39,372 nucleotides of DNA, from contig JAKACZ010000045.1 of the NCBI GenBank assembly GCA_021820965.1, positions 1-39,372 of the forward strand, given 5' to 3'. Position 1 is the first letter of the stretch; each line of letters begins with the position of its first letter. The position numbers and the translations under genes were made by a program. Shown piece by piece: positions 17,044 through 25,576 of the stretch. Below the pieces are notes generated by a model. It did no database searches. It worked only from the letters and a program-made list of their open reading frames with translations, and was not told where the DNA came from. This stretch comes from Bacillota bacterium. GTDB taxonomy: Bacteria > Bacillota > Sulfobacillia > Sulfobacillales > Sulfobacillaceae.

Positions 17044-17892
17044 TCATTCTTCCAGCGGCGGTTTGCCAAACCCCTCTCCCACCACCTCGTGAACGGCAGA
17101 TACGGACAAAAACGCCTTCGGGTCCACCTCATAAATGAGCGACTTTACGCGAGTCACCTCACTTCTCAGAACGACCACATATAAAATGGACCGCGTTTCC
17201 CCGGTATAGGCGCCCTGCCCGCCTAGACGCGTGACCCCGCGTCCAATTTCCGTCAAGATGCGTTCGCTGACGGTATCGGGATGGACGGTGACGATGGTAA
17301 AGGCACGGGCGAACGGGGTGCCCTCCTGCACCAAGTCAATAGCCCGAGCCGAGATGAACAGCGCGATAAGCGAATACATGGCCTTAGCCGGATCAAAGGT
17401 CACGCCAAAGCCGGCAATGACAAAAAAGTCGATCGCCATCATGGCCTGACCCATACTGACAGGCAGAACGTGCGAGGCGAAGCGGGCCACCACATCGGTG
17501 CCTCCGGTCGTGCCCCGGGCCCGAAACACCAGACCCAAGCCCACGCCAGATAAAATGCCTCCGTAAATGGCTGCTAACAGCACATCGTGCGAAAACGGCC
17601 GGAAGTGCAATAGCCCCACCCACGCCGAAAGCATGAGCGTACCGACGACGGTGCGTACCCCGACTCGCCCGCCCCACAAGCGATGGCTCAACCACAATAG
17701 CGGAAGGTTAATCACTGCCAGGGTGAGCCAAATGGGAATATGCAACAGAAACTCAAGAATGATGCCAATGCCCGAGACGCCGCCGTCCGCAATATGATTG
17801 GGCGCGTAAAATCCATTAATACCGGCCGCGGTTATGGCCGTGCCCACAATAATCTGGGCGTACTCCACCACCTGCCGCCGGGAGATTCGCAT
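17044..17892 (-). CDS. YitT family membrane protein (DUF161/DUF2179)
   Basis: The protein has five or six N-terminal hydrophobic segments with the YitT signatures FYAPNHIADGGVSGIGIIL and RARGTTGGTDVVARF. A soluble C-terminal DUF2179 domain follows, with FTIVTVHPDTVSERILTEIGRGVTRLGGQGAYTG and a final KAFLSVSAVHEVVGEGF. Length (282 aa) is typical. The function of the family is not established; transport has been proposed. The start is ATG 17892. It lies nine bases after the DUF2993-like gene and so is likely the last gene of the secA-prfB group transcript. Confidence 0.92.
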   Translation of the reverse strand: MRISRRQVVEYAQIIVGTAITAAGINGFYAPNHIADGGVSGIGIILEFLLHIPIWLTLAVINLPLLWLSHRLWGGRVGVRTVVGTLMLSAWVGLLHFRPFSHDVLLAAIYGGILSGVGLGLVFRARGTTGGTDVVARFASHVLPVSMGQAMMAIDFFVIAGFGVTFDPAKAMYSLIALFISARAIDLVQEGTPFARAFTIVTVHPDTVSERILTEIGRGVTRLGGQGAYTGETRSILYVVVLRSEVTRVKSLIYEVDPKAFLSVSAVHEVVGEGFGKPPLEE

Positions 17893-17901
17893 CGAAATTC
17901 C

Positions 17902-18564
17902 CTAGTTCCCTATGGTTAGAGCCAACTGGTTTGGTTGCAGGCGAACATGCTGGATGGCAAGCGGCATCGGTAGGTTGAGCGTCTTCAAATTGACGAGCAC
18001 AACATCGGTTACCGCCGGAAGCTCAATGCCGTCAATGCTAGTAGGATGAAAGATCAGGGCCTGGTGGTTTTTCGACTCCGCCAGCGATCCGTGCGTGTTC
18101 AAGGGTACCGTGGCATTGCCCAGTTTGACTTGCCCCTGTAGACCTACGCCGGATGGCGTAATCACCACCCGGGGATGACCGATGCTGCCCTCTTTGGCGA
18201 TGAACTTAGACAACGCAGGGCCGGTTAAGACCACGGTCATGATGAGGTGGCCCGGCTTGCCGACTTTAAGCTGTCCTTTCTCCAAGGGTCCCAGCGCCAC
18301 CTGTCCATGCGCCCAATTCAAATAGAGGCGCCCGATTTGAAACGAATGCACGGTAGCGTCCTGTAGGTTAATCGTTACATCCTGAAACCGCCCCTGGAAA
18401 AGCTCCCAAAACGGCATGGCTTCCACTGCCACCCTAGGCTTGGGGCCGTGGTCCAGGCGAGACAGCTCGTGGGCCAAGAGCCCGGCCGCCCAGCGGGGAA
18501 CCAGCCATTGCGCCACGCCAGCCAATAGCACCAAACCGATTAAGACCTGGGTGATGCGACTCAC
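17902..18564 (-). CDS. DUF2993/LmeA-like lipid-binding protein
   Basis: A signal anchor (VLIGLVLLAGVAQWLVPRWAA, residues 6-27) is followed by an extracytoplasmic domain. It contains LLAHELSRLDHGPKPRVAVEAMPFWELFQGRFQDVTINLQDA, the start typical of DUF2993: a 'PFW-LL-GRF--V-V' beta segment. LTGPALSKFI and SGVGLQGQVKLGN follow. DUF2993 proteins such as mycobacterial LmeA bind phospholipids at the envelope; that role is transferred by family only. The ATG overlaps the stop of prfB by four bases (ATGA), indicating translational coupling. Length is 220 aa. Confidence 0.75.
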   Translation of the reverse strand: MSRITQVLIGLVLLAGVAQWLVPRWAAGLLAHELSRLDHGPKPRVAVEAMPFWELFQGRFQDVTINLQDATVHSFQIGRLYLNWAHGQVALGPLEKGQLKVGKPGHLIMTVVLTGPALSKFIAKEGSIGHPRVVITPSGVGLQGQVKLGNATVPLNTHGSLAESKNHQALIFHPTSIDGIELPAVTDVVLVNLKTLNLPMPLAIQHVRLQPNQLALTIGN

Positions 18565-19692
18565 CGGTCCGCCTCTTCCGGGACTAAAGATCCACGGGCT
18601 TCGCCCTGGAGGTAGGATTCAATGAAGCCATCGATGTCGCCGTCCATCACCGCCTGCACATTACCCACCTCATAACGGGTGCGATGGTCTCGAACAATCG
18701 TATACGGTTGAAAGACATAGGAGCGGATTTGCGACCCCCAGCCGATATCTGTCTGGATGCCTCTCACCTCGGCCATTTTTTCTTCCCACTCGCGCTCCTT
18801 CAGGTCGGCCAGTTTGCCGCGCAGCATTTTCATCGCCGTCTCGCGGTTGGAATGCTGCGAACGCTCCGATTGGCACGATACCACAATGCCGGTCGACAAA
18901 TGGGTAATACGGACAGCTGACTCGGTTTTGTTAATATGCTGACCGCCTGCTCCTGATGCCCGGTATGTGTCAACCCGAAGGTCCTCCGGCCGGATTTCAA
19001 TGGTGTCGTCGGCGTCTACATCGGGAACCACTTCAACCGATGCAAACGAGGTGTGCCGCCGTCCCGAGGCATCAAACGGCGAAATGCGCACCAATCGGTG
19101 CACACCGCGTTCGGCCCGCAAAAAGCCGAATGCCCGTTCGCCCTTCACTTCGACCGAGACGCTCTTAAGCCCCGCTTCTTCCCCCGGCAACTGGTCGATA
19201 ATGCGGGTCGAAAAGCCGCGGGTTTCAGCCCATCGAAGGTACATACGCAAAAGCATCTCCACCCAGTCTTGCGCTTCGGTACCGCCGGCTCCGGCATGAA
19301 GCGTTAAGATGGCGGACTCCATGTCGTACGGGCCCCTCAGAATCAAGGTGAGCTCGAGCGCCCGCAGTTGGGTTAAAAGCCGGTCGGCCTCACGGACTTC
19401 AGTTTGAAGCAGATCGGTGTCGCCCTCCTCCAGGGCCAGCCGCACCAACTCATTCCAATCGCGCGATTGCCGCTCAAGCCTTGCGTACTCCTCCAGTGGA
19501 CCCGCCACCACTCTCAGCTGTTTTGAAATCCGTTCGGCACGGGCCGGATCCGACCAAAAATCCGGCTCGGCCATCAGATGCTCAAGATGGTCCTTCTCCT
19601 TGACGCGATTGTCCGGGTCAAAGAGACCCCCTAATCCGGTTCACCACTTCGGTGATGGCCTCCCGGTATTTCATGACGTCATCTTGTAGCAC
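18561..19692 (-). CDS. prfB: peptide chain release factor 2, with programmed +1 frameshift
   Basis: RF2 releases finished proteins at UGA and UAA codons. The main frame has the tripeptide anticodon SPF (about residues 204-206), the catalytic GAGGQHINKTESAV with GGQ (249-251), and a full C-terminus. The 5' part lies in another frame. It starts at GTG 19692, seven bases after GGAGGAG, and runs 24 codons to CTT TGA at 19623-19618. Just before this is AGGGGG, an internal Shine-Dalgarno-like element. The ribosome must slip +1 at CTT to read GAC. This is the classical RF2 autoregulation: low RF2 favours slipping at UGA. The joined product is 376 aa. It lies downstream of secA and overlaps the DUF2993-like gene. 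Confidence 0.95.
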
Positions 19693-19730
19693 AATCCCAC
19701 TCCTCCTGCTGGATTGGTTTACCGTTGCTG

Positions 19731-22184
19731 TCAGGCGCCTTCGGTCGTGCTGCGTCCCCCCTCAATGACTCGGAACGACCGGGGCGCGGCTTGCACGACC
19801 TCTTGTGGTATCGCATCCAGAGACACGACGTCCTCGGGCGCCACTTGCATATGGAACATGATCCGAATCACTTCCTCGCGAATCGCTCCCACCATGTTTT
19901 GATACATGTCGTAGGCTTCGGTCTTATACTCCACCAACGGGTCATTCTGACCGTAAGCACGCAGGCCGACCCCTTCGCGTAGATTGTCCATAGCATCCAG
20001 GTGTTCCATCCACTTCGAGTCAACCACGCGCAAGAGAATCATCCGCTCCAGCTCGCGCATGTTCTCCGGCCCGATTTCCTCCTCCTTAGCTTCGTACAGC
20101 CGGGTGCTATAGGCCATCAAGGTTTCGACCAGCTCTTCGTGGCTCATACCCTCAATCTCTTCCAACGGAACTGTGCCCGGTGGTAAAAAGACCTCTGCAA
20201 GACTATTTAACAGCGCCTCTAAATCCCACTCTTCACGGTGGAGCTGAGCGGGACAGTGAACGGTGATAGCGTCTTGGATAACACCCTCAAGCATGTGCAT
20301 GACGTCTTCCTGTAGGGATTCCTTAGTCAGGATGTCGCGCCGCTGCTTATACACCACTTCACGCTGCAGATTCATCACGTCGTCATACTGCAGCACATGC
20401 TTACGCGTGTCAAAGTTCCGGCTTTCCACTTTCTTCTGCGCCGACTCAATGGCTCGGGACAGTGCCGGACTTTCAATGGGTTCATCCTCTTCCACGCCAA
20501 GCCGATCCATCAGGGAAGACAGGGTCGCTGCCGCAAACAGTCTGAGAAAGTCGTCTTCCAACGAGAGATAGAAGCGGGAAGACCCGGGGTCGCCCTGCCG
20601 GCCGGCACGGCCGCGCAGCTGATTGTCAATCCGGCGGGCTTCGTGACGCTCGGTTCCGATGATATGAAGTCCGCCCATTGCCGCCACCCCCTCGCCCAGC
20701 ACGATATCGGTGCCACGGCCTGCCATGTTGGTGGCAATCGTCACGGTGCCGGGCTGCCCGGCCCTGGCGATAATCTCGGCTTCTTGCTCATGAAACTTGG
20801 CATTCAGAACATTGTGCGGAATCCCCAGCTCCTTTAGCATGCGGGAAAGGATTTCCGACTTCTCAATCGACACTGTGCCTACCAGCACTGGCTGCTTGGT
20901 GGCATGCAGGTCGTCGACTTCGCGGACCACCGCCCGGAACTTGGCGGCTTCCGTCTTATACACCATATCCGGGTAATCCTTGCGAATCATAGGCTTATGG
21001 GTCGGCACCACAATCACGTCTAAACCGTAAATCTTGCGGAACTCTTCTTCTTCCGTAATGGCGGTTCCGGTCATGCCGGATAACTTCTCGTACATGCGGA
21101 AGTAGTTCTGAAAGGTAATGGTGGCCAACGTTTGCGTCTCGTCCTCAATCTTGACACCTTCCTTGGCCTCGATGGCCTGGTGCAGACCGTCCGAATAGCG
21201 CCGGCCAAACATTAATCGGCCGGTAAATTCGTCGACGATGATGACTTCGCCATCTTTGACCACGTAGTCGCGGTCGCGCTTCATCAAGGCCTTGGCCCGC
21301 AAGGCGCCGTTGAGATAGTGGGCGAAGTCCATATGAGCGTCGTCATACAGGTTGGATACCCCAAGCATACGCTCCACTTTGGCCACGCCGGCCTCGGTAG
21401 GTGCCACCGCCTTCATTTTCTCATCGACGCTATAGTCTCGGTCTTCTCTAAGGTTCTTGGCAATGCGGGCAAACGTATAGTACAAGTCGGTAGAACGGTC
21501 AGCCTGTCCGGAAATGATCAGCGGTGTGCGGGCTTCGTCAATAAGGATGCTGTCAACCTCGTCAACGATTGCATAAGCCAACCCCCGCTGGACCATTTCG
21601 TCCAAGGAAAGTACCATGTTATCCCGCAAATAATCAAAACCGAACTCGTTGTTGGTACCGTAGGTGATATCCGCCGCATACGCCCGACGGCGATCATCAG
21701 GCTCCAAATCGTGCTGAATAAGACCCACGGTCAACCCTAGCGATTCATATATTTTACCCATCCATTGTGAGTCGCGGCGGGCCAGGTAGTCGTTGACAGT
21801 CACCACGTGAACCCCGTTCCCGGGCAGCGCATTAAGATAGGCCGCCAACGTCGCGACCAAGGTTTTGCCTTCCCCGGTCTTCATCTCTGCAATGCGGCCA
21901 TCGTTAAGCACCATACCGCCAATAAGCTGAACGTCAAAGTGACGCATCCCTAAAACGCGTTTGGACGCCTCTCGGACAACGGCAAAGGCTTCCGGCAGCA
22001 AGTCCTGCAATGACTCGCCATCGTGTAGCCGCTGCCGAAACTCATCGGTCTTGGCGCGCAGCTTTTCATCCGACAATGCCTCCAACCCGGGTTCTAATGC
22101 ATTAATCTGGGTCACAATGCTCTTGTAGCGGCGAACTTCTTTCTCACTAAACCGATTCACCCAGTTCGAGAGCATCTTTAGCAT
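19731..22184 (-). CDS. secA: preprotein translocase ATPase SecA
   Basis: SecA drives secretory proteins through SecYEG using ATP. The N-terminal DEAD-motor has [20 protein letters not shown] (Walker A, about residue 100) and [19 protein letters not shown] (Walker B). The preprotein cross-linking domain follows, then the second motor domain with [15 protein letters not shown] and [20 protein letters not shown], and the helical scaffold. The usual C-terminal CxCxxxxxxCH zinc motif is absent; the chain ends in [10 protein letters not shown]. At 817 aa it is otherwise complete. The start is ATG 22184, ten bases after GGAGG. secA-prfB is the standard Firmicute gene pair. Confidence 0.97.
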   Translation of the reverse strand: MLKMLSNWVNRFSEKEVRRYKSIVTQINALEPGLEALSDEKLRAKTDEFRQRLHDGESLQDLLPEAFAVVREASKRVLGMRHFDVQLIGGMVLNDGRIAEMKTGEGKTLVATLAAYLNALPGNGVHVVTVNDYLARRDSQWMGKIYESLGLTVGLIQHDLEPDDRRRAYAADITYGTNNEFGFDYLRDNMVLSLDEMVQRGLAYAIVDEVDSILIDEARTPLIISGQADRSTDLYYTFARIAKNLREDRDYSVDEKMKAVAPTEAGVAKVERMLGVSNLYDDAHMDFAHYLNGALRAKALMKRDRDYVVKDGEVIIVDEFTGRLMFGRRYSDGLHQAIEAKEGVKIEDETQTLATITFQNYFRMYEKLSGMTGTAITEEEEFRKIYGLDVIVVPTHKPMIRKDYPDMVYKTEAAKFRAVVREVDDLHATKQPVLVGTVSIEKSEILSRMLKELGIPHNVLNAKFHEQEAEIIARAGQPGTVTIATNMAGRGTDIVLGEGVAAMGGLHIIGTERHEARRIDNQLRGRAGRQGDPGSSRFYLSLEDDFLRLFAAATLSSLMDRLGVEEDEPIESPALSRAIESAQKKVESRNFDTRKHVLQYDDVMNLQREVVYKQRRDILTKESLQEDVMHMLEGVIQDAITVHCPAQLHREEWDLEALLNSLAEVFLPPGTVPLEEIEGMSHEELVETLMAYSTRLYEAKEEEIGPENMRELERMILLRVVDSKWMEHLDAMDNLREGVGLRAYGQNDPLVEYKTEAYDMYQNMVGAIREEVIRIMFHMQVAPEDVVSLDAIPQEVVQAAPRSFRVIEGGRSTTEGA

Positions 22185-22209
22185 AAGCGCAAGTCCTCCA
22201 TTCAACAGC

Positions 22210-22234
22210 CAAAAGGAACCTACGCCAGGTTCCT
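22210..22234 (-). terminator. short hairpin between HD-GYP gene and secA
   Basis: AGGAACCT and AGGTTCCT form an eight-base-pair stem around ACGCC (22214-22234). On the minus strand it is followed by TTTTGG. It could terminate the HD-GYP transcript or attenuate secA. The U-tract is short, so the call is tentative. Confidence 0.5.
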
Positions 22235-22301
22235 ATACGCTCGAGACCTATCGATTTAGTGTAGCATGGCAGACCAAGGACATCAACCGAATCGGTGCCT
22301 G

Positions 22302-23654
22302 CTATTCGGTGAGATTTTGCCTCTCTAGGTATTCTTTCAGCTCGCGCTCATGCTCTGCTTGCAGCTCTTCGATAGCGATGTTGGGCGTGCGATCCCACCC
22401 ATGCCCGGCACCTTCATCGGCAGCCAAATTGACTTCGCCGCATAGAGCCATGAATTGCTCAACCACAATAGGATCAAACTGCGTCCCTGATTCTTCCACT
22501 ATCTCAGCCAATGCCGCCTCATGCGACATGGCCTGTCGATACGGACGATCGGAGGTCATCGCGTCATAAGCATCCACTACGGACACAATACGCGTTTCCA
22601 GCGGGATTTCCTCACCCGACATATTGTCTGGATACCCGGTGCCATCCCACCGCTCATGGTGATGGAGCACCCAGTCGCGGGCACAACCGGCAACCTTCAC
22701 CTGCGTCAGCATGGAACTTCCGAGCACCGGATGCCGTTGAATGGTAAAAGTCTCGGGAATAGTGAGCCGCGTCCGCTTATTCAGGATGTTGTCCGGAATG
22801 GCCATCTTGCCGATGTCATGCAACATGCCGGCGTGCCGAATTTCCTCAACCACGTCCTCCGGCAGCTTCATGTACCGGGCCAACACGGCACCGTACTGAC
22901 CAACCCGCATGGAGTGGCCAAAGGTATACGGATCCTTGGCATCCAATCCCACCAACAACACACGGACTGTATGGTCATACATGTCGTGGATGCGCTTGAC
23001 TAACACCATCCAGGTGCGGACAGCGATGAGGGGCAGAAGGAAAATGAGTTCAGGCCACGGCCCTGACACTGGGTATACCGCGGCCATCAGGTACGCAATC
23101 GGCAACATTACAAAAAAGCTGGGTAGCATCCATTTGTAGTAAACTCGAATTATTTCAACGGCAGAGCGCTCTTGCCGCAAGCACACAAAAACGACATTAA
23201 GCCCAAAATTCAATCCGAACGCAACCACAGCTGCCACAACTAAAGGACCACTTAACCCAATCAGCGTTAAGTGCTCGGCACGGCCACCCAACAACCTAAA
23301 GATCTCACCACTTAACCAACCAATAAGCGAAAACTGCGCTCTGTTGAACAACACCGACGGCCATCTAACCTTACCCGAGAGTTCGCGTTGGTTAAGTGTG
23401 GGAAGCGTACCCATCCAGGCACCGGCTGCGGGTCCGATGACTATTCCGACAGTAACGACCACGGGCAACACAAGGGAAACTGCGCCTTGCCCGCGCATCA
23501 TTTCGACAGCAACAAGAGAACTAAGGAAGGCCGCGCCAGCAAAAATAAGATCTGCCGAGTCTATATTCAGCAGAAACTGCCACGAATACGCAAGTGCCAC
23601 CATGCTGGCGATACCCATAACCCCAATATAAATGCGTAGATTTCTGGGATACAC
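22302..23654 (-). CDS. membrane HD-GYP domain protein (c-di-GMP phosphodiesterase-like)
   Basis: The first 220 residues form roughly six to eight transmembrane segments, with conserved-looking polar sites between (for example NFGLNVVFVCL). The cytoplasmic C-terminal half is an HD-GYP domain. GHSMRVGQYGAVLARYM is followed by AGMLHDIGKMAIPD (the HD pair at 279-280), then HHERWDGTGYPDNMSGEEIP (the GYP motif near 340), VVDAYDAMTSDRPYR and the closing GTQFDP. Such domains hydrolyse cyclic di-GMP to GMP. The membrane part suggests signal sensing. The start is GTG 23654. A 26-aa ORF lies just upstream on the same strand, and secA follows. A GGDEF protein in the same window could supply the opposing activity. 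Confidence 0.92.
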   Translation of the reverse strand: MYPRNLRIYIGVMGIASMVALAYSWQFLLNIDSADLIFAGAAFLSSLVAVEMMRGQGAVSLVLPVVVTVGIVIGPAAGAWMGTLPTLNQRELSGKVRWPSVLFNRAQFSLIGWLSGEIFRLLGGRAEHLTLIGLSGPLVVAAVVAFGLNFGLNVVFVCLRQERSAVEIIRVYYKWMLPSFFVMLPIAYLMAAVYPVSGPWPELIFLLPLIAVRTWMVLVKRIHDMYDHTVRVLLVGLDAKDPYTFGHSMRVGQYGAVLARYMKLPEDVVEEIRHAGMLHDIGKMAIPDNILNKRTRLTIPETFTIQRHPVLGSSMLTQVKVAGCARDWVLHHHERWDGTGYPDNMSGEEIPLETRIVSVVDAYDAMTSDRPYRQAMSHEAALAEIVEESGTQFDPIVVEQFMALCGEVNLAADEGAGHGWDRTPNIAIEELQAEHERELKEYLERQNLTE

Positions 23655-23699
23655 GGCCCCCTACTCACCTCACTCCAAAAATTATTCGACCAGCGTTCA

Positions 23700-23780
23700 T
23701 TACTCCGCGTAAATTCCGAAACCGCCGTTGGAAAAAACGTGCTTAACACCGGCGACAATGTTCTTGACGAAACCCTTCAT
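23700..23780 (-). CDS. putative 26-aa peptide upstream of the HD-GYP gene
   Basis: An ORF from ATG 23780 to TAA 23700 encodes a peptide whose first 16 residues, MKGFVKNIVAGVKHVF, form a basic amphipathic helix. The tail, SNGGFGIYAE, is glycine-rich and ends acidic. It lies 45 bases ahead of the GTG of the membrane HD-GYP gene on the same strand. The ribosome site (GGGAG, about 14 bases upstream) is poorly spaced, so translation is uncertain. The shape resembles secreted or signalling peptides, and a membrane receptor-like gene follows. I do not recognise a family, and chance occurrence cannot be excluded. Confidence 0.35.
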   Translation of the reverse strand: MKGFVKNIVAGVKHVFSNGGFGIYAE

Positions 23781-23894
23781 AGTTTGGCTGCTACTCCCAT
23801 CGTAACGGCCTGCGACGTGGCTCTCTCAGTCCACACTTCGCCTTTGATTCGCTCGGGTTCGTTTTCGTTGGTCGAAATCTTTACCAACCCCACT

Positions 23895-24515
23895 CTAAAC
23901 TTTTTGTCCTGAAAATAGCACAAATCTCCGGTTAATGGCGTCGAGCACTGCGCGAATCATCGTTTCTTCCGCTGTGCTCTCCCGTTGAACTGCAATCCCG
24001 GCCGCCACGTCCCCCTCCACGTCGGTCACCAAGGCTAACGACAGCATCACCCCGGAGACAGTCATCTGGGCTGCCTCGATGAGATGCAACCCGCTATGAG
24101 GTCCCAGCGCCTCATTCACGGCGGCCAAGGCTGCCATTGCTACTGCCATATGACTGCTCGGGGCGGAAGCTTCTCCTTCGTAGGATAAACTCCCGTGTTG
24201 CAGCCGGCATTGAGCCGTATACCCGGATGTCGCATAAGTAACCGCGAACCCTGCGATCTGAAGCCGCGACCAATTCGCCCGAGGTTCGTCGCCCTCTTGT
24301 ATCTGCACAACGGTCACGTTGTCGGACTTGATGTCGCGCCAACCTGACATTCTCAGCAACGACACGATCTCCCGCACTACGTGCCGCGGTGACTGCACAC
24401 TGTGGCTGACGACATGAACACGATACCCACCTAATCCGTCGTCGGTAATGTTGGCCCGTGTAATATGCGGAACCCGCTCCAGGATTTCACGGTAAATGGC
24501 GTACTCTGTCGTCAT
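23895..24515 (-). CDS. hypothetical protein with internal repeat
   Basis: This 206-aa soluble protein starts MTTEYAIYREILERVPHI at ATG 24515, right after AGGAGG. Two halves show a related pattern. EGEASAPSSHMAVAMAALAAVNEAL and the later GIAVQRESTAEETMIRAVLDAINRRF both run G-x-A-x(5-6)-S, then an amphipathic helix ending A-x-x-A-x-N. Before them are the strands VTVVQIQEGDE and LQIAGFAVTYAT. The layout recalls the tandem regulatory unit of LeuA-type enzymes, but I would not assign it. No membrane segments. It lies between the hpf terminator and the HD-GYP region; the function is unknown. Confidence 0.65.
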   Translation of the reverse strand: MTTEYAIYREILERVPHITRANITDDGLGGYRVHVVSHSVQSPRHVVREIVSLLRMSGWRDIKSDNVTVVQIQEGDEPRANWSRLQIAGFAVTYATSGYTAQCRLQHGSLSYEGEASAPSSHMAVAMAALAAVNEALGPHSGLHLIEAAQMTVSGVMLSLALVTDVEGDVAAGIAVQRESTAEETMIRAVLDAINRRFVLFSGQKV

Positions 24516-24583
24516 AACGCCTCCTAAAATCAGGACACAAGTTGTACTTCGACCTCTCACGCGAGATTCCTTCTTTTTCCTCA

Positions 24584-24615
24584 GATAAAAAATAAGGGAC
24601 CGGTTAGGTCCCTTA
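24584..24615 (-). terminator. rho-independent terminator of hpf
   Basis: TAAGGGACC and GGTCCCTTA form a nine-base-pair stem with a five-base loop (24593-24615). On the minus strand it is followed by ATTTTTTATC. It lies 30 bases after the hpf stop codon. Confidence 0.85.
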
Positions 24616-24644
24616 GAACAAAATTGCGGGTATACCGCTTTGGA

Positions 24645-25148
24645 CTACCTCGGTTCCAACAATCCGTACCGCCCATCTTGGCGCCGGTAGACGACATTGA
24701 TGGTATCGGTTTCAGCGTTAGTAAAGGCAAAGAAGTCGTGTCCGAGAAGATCCATCTGCAATAGGGCTTCGTCAACCGTCATCGGTTTTCGTGGAAAGGT
24801 CTTGCGCCGCACCAGATCCTGTGGTTGGGAGTCATCGCTATAGGCGTGATTATCGGCGTTGTGCCGGGGTTTAATACGGGCCTTGTACTTGTTATATTGC
24901 CGCTCCAGCTTGTCAACCACCCGGTCCACCGAGGCATACATGTCGGGAGATGATTCTTCCCCACGCAACAATAGCCCCTCCATGGGGACCGTCACCTCAA
25001 TGGTCTGCTGCTCCTTTTCCACCGTCAGCATGGCGTGCGCCGTGACATCGTGGTGAAAGAACTTATCCATTTTCGAGAGCTTGCGCGTCACATGGTCCTT
25101 CAGCGCTTCTGTCACGTCAAAGTTTTTCCCGCGAACGATAACGTCCAT
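24645..25148 (-). CDS. hpf: ribosome hibernation-promoting factor, long form
   Basis: The N-terminal S30AE domain starts MDVIVRGKNFDVTEALKDHVTRKLSKMDKFF and continues to KLERQYNKYKARIK. It binds the 30S decoding region. After a polar linker, the C-terminal S30AE_C domain (VRRKTFPRKPMTVDEALLQMDLLGHDFFAFTNAET and YRRQDGRYGLLEP) mediates 100S dimer formation, as in Firmicutes. Length is 167 aa. The start is ATG 25148, ten bases after AAGGGGG; the track-long version to 25202 has no support. Its place upstream of secA-prfB matches the conserved Firmicute order, with three minus-strand reading frames inserted between. Confidence 0.95.
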   Translation of the reverse strand: MDVIVRGKNFDVTEALKDHVTRKLSKMDKFFHHDVTAHAMLTVEKEQQTIEVTVPMEGLLLRGEESSPDMYASVDRVVDKLERQYNKYKARIKPRHNADNHAYSDDSQPQDLVRRKTFPRKPMTVDEALLQMDLLGHDFFAFTNAETDTINVVYRRQDGRYGLLEPR

Positions 25149-25232
25149 GGCTTGACTGCCCCCTTGACACTTCTTTCCAATCTGCCCGACTGGTACCGCC
25201 ATTATATACCTACAGCGGCACTAACGCCGCGC

Positions 25233-25266
25233 AAAAAGCATTCAAGGCCGGGAATCCGGCCTTGAA
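25233..25266 (-). terminator. rho-independent terminator of the cold-shock gene
   Basis: TTCAAGGCCGG and CCGGCCTTGAA form a perfect 11-base-pair stem around a 4-base loop (25241-25266). TGCTTTTTG follows on the minus strand. It lies just after the cold-shock stop codon. Confidence 0.85.
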
Positions 25267-25287
25267 CGTGAGTCGAACCTCTGACGG

Positions 25288-25491
25288 TTAGAGACGGACG
25301 ACGTTAGCGGCCTGAGGACCGCGGTCACCCTCTACAACATCAAATTCGACACGCTCGCCTTCGTTGAGCGTACGGAAACCTTCGCCATTAATGGCACTGA
25401 AATGTACAAAGACATCGCCGCCGTCTTCCCGCTCCAGAAATCCGTACCCTTTTTCCGCACTGAACCACTTGACGCGACCAGTCATGTTCAT
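25288..25491 (-). CDS. CspA-family cold-shock protein
   Basis: This 67-aa OB-fold protein has [15 protein letters not shown], containing RNP1 (KGYGFLE, residues 14-20), then DVFVHFSAI with RNP2 (VFVHF, 27-31), and ends [10 protein letters not shown]. It binds single-stranded RNA and DNA as an RNA chaperone. The start is ATG 25491, six bases after AAAGGGG. It is monocistronic, with its own near-consensus promoter at 25542-25570 and a strong terminator. The roughly 45-base leader is too short for a CspA-type thermoswitch, so constitutive or growth-linked expression is plausible. Confidence 0.96.
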   Translation of the reverse strand: MNMTGRVKWFSAEKGYGFLEREDGGDVFVHFSAINGEGFRTLNEGERVEFDVVEGDRGPQAANVVRL

Positions 25492-25541
25492 GATTTTCCC
25501 CTTTCACTTGAAGGCCCGCTCCCATGGGAACGACCGCGGTC

Positions 25542-25570
25542 ACTATAACATTGTCTTACAAAAAAGTCAA
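25542..25570 (-). promoter_or_regulatory. sigma-A-type promoter of the cold-shock gene
   Basis: On the minus strand TTGACT (25565-25570) and TATAGT (25542-25547) are separated by 17 bases. The following leader leads directly into the cold-shock ribosome site. A poly-T stretch sits in the spacer just after the -35 box. Confidence 0.8.
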
Positions 25571-25576
25571 ACTGTT

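Noticed and set aside
23567..23758. 63-codon minus-strand ORF overlapping the HD-GYP start
   Set aside because: No ribosome site, and its frame overlaps the better-supported gene and the 26-codon ORF; it shows no protein-like pattern.
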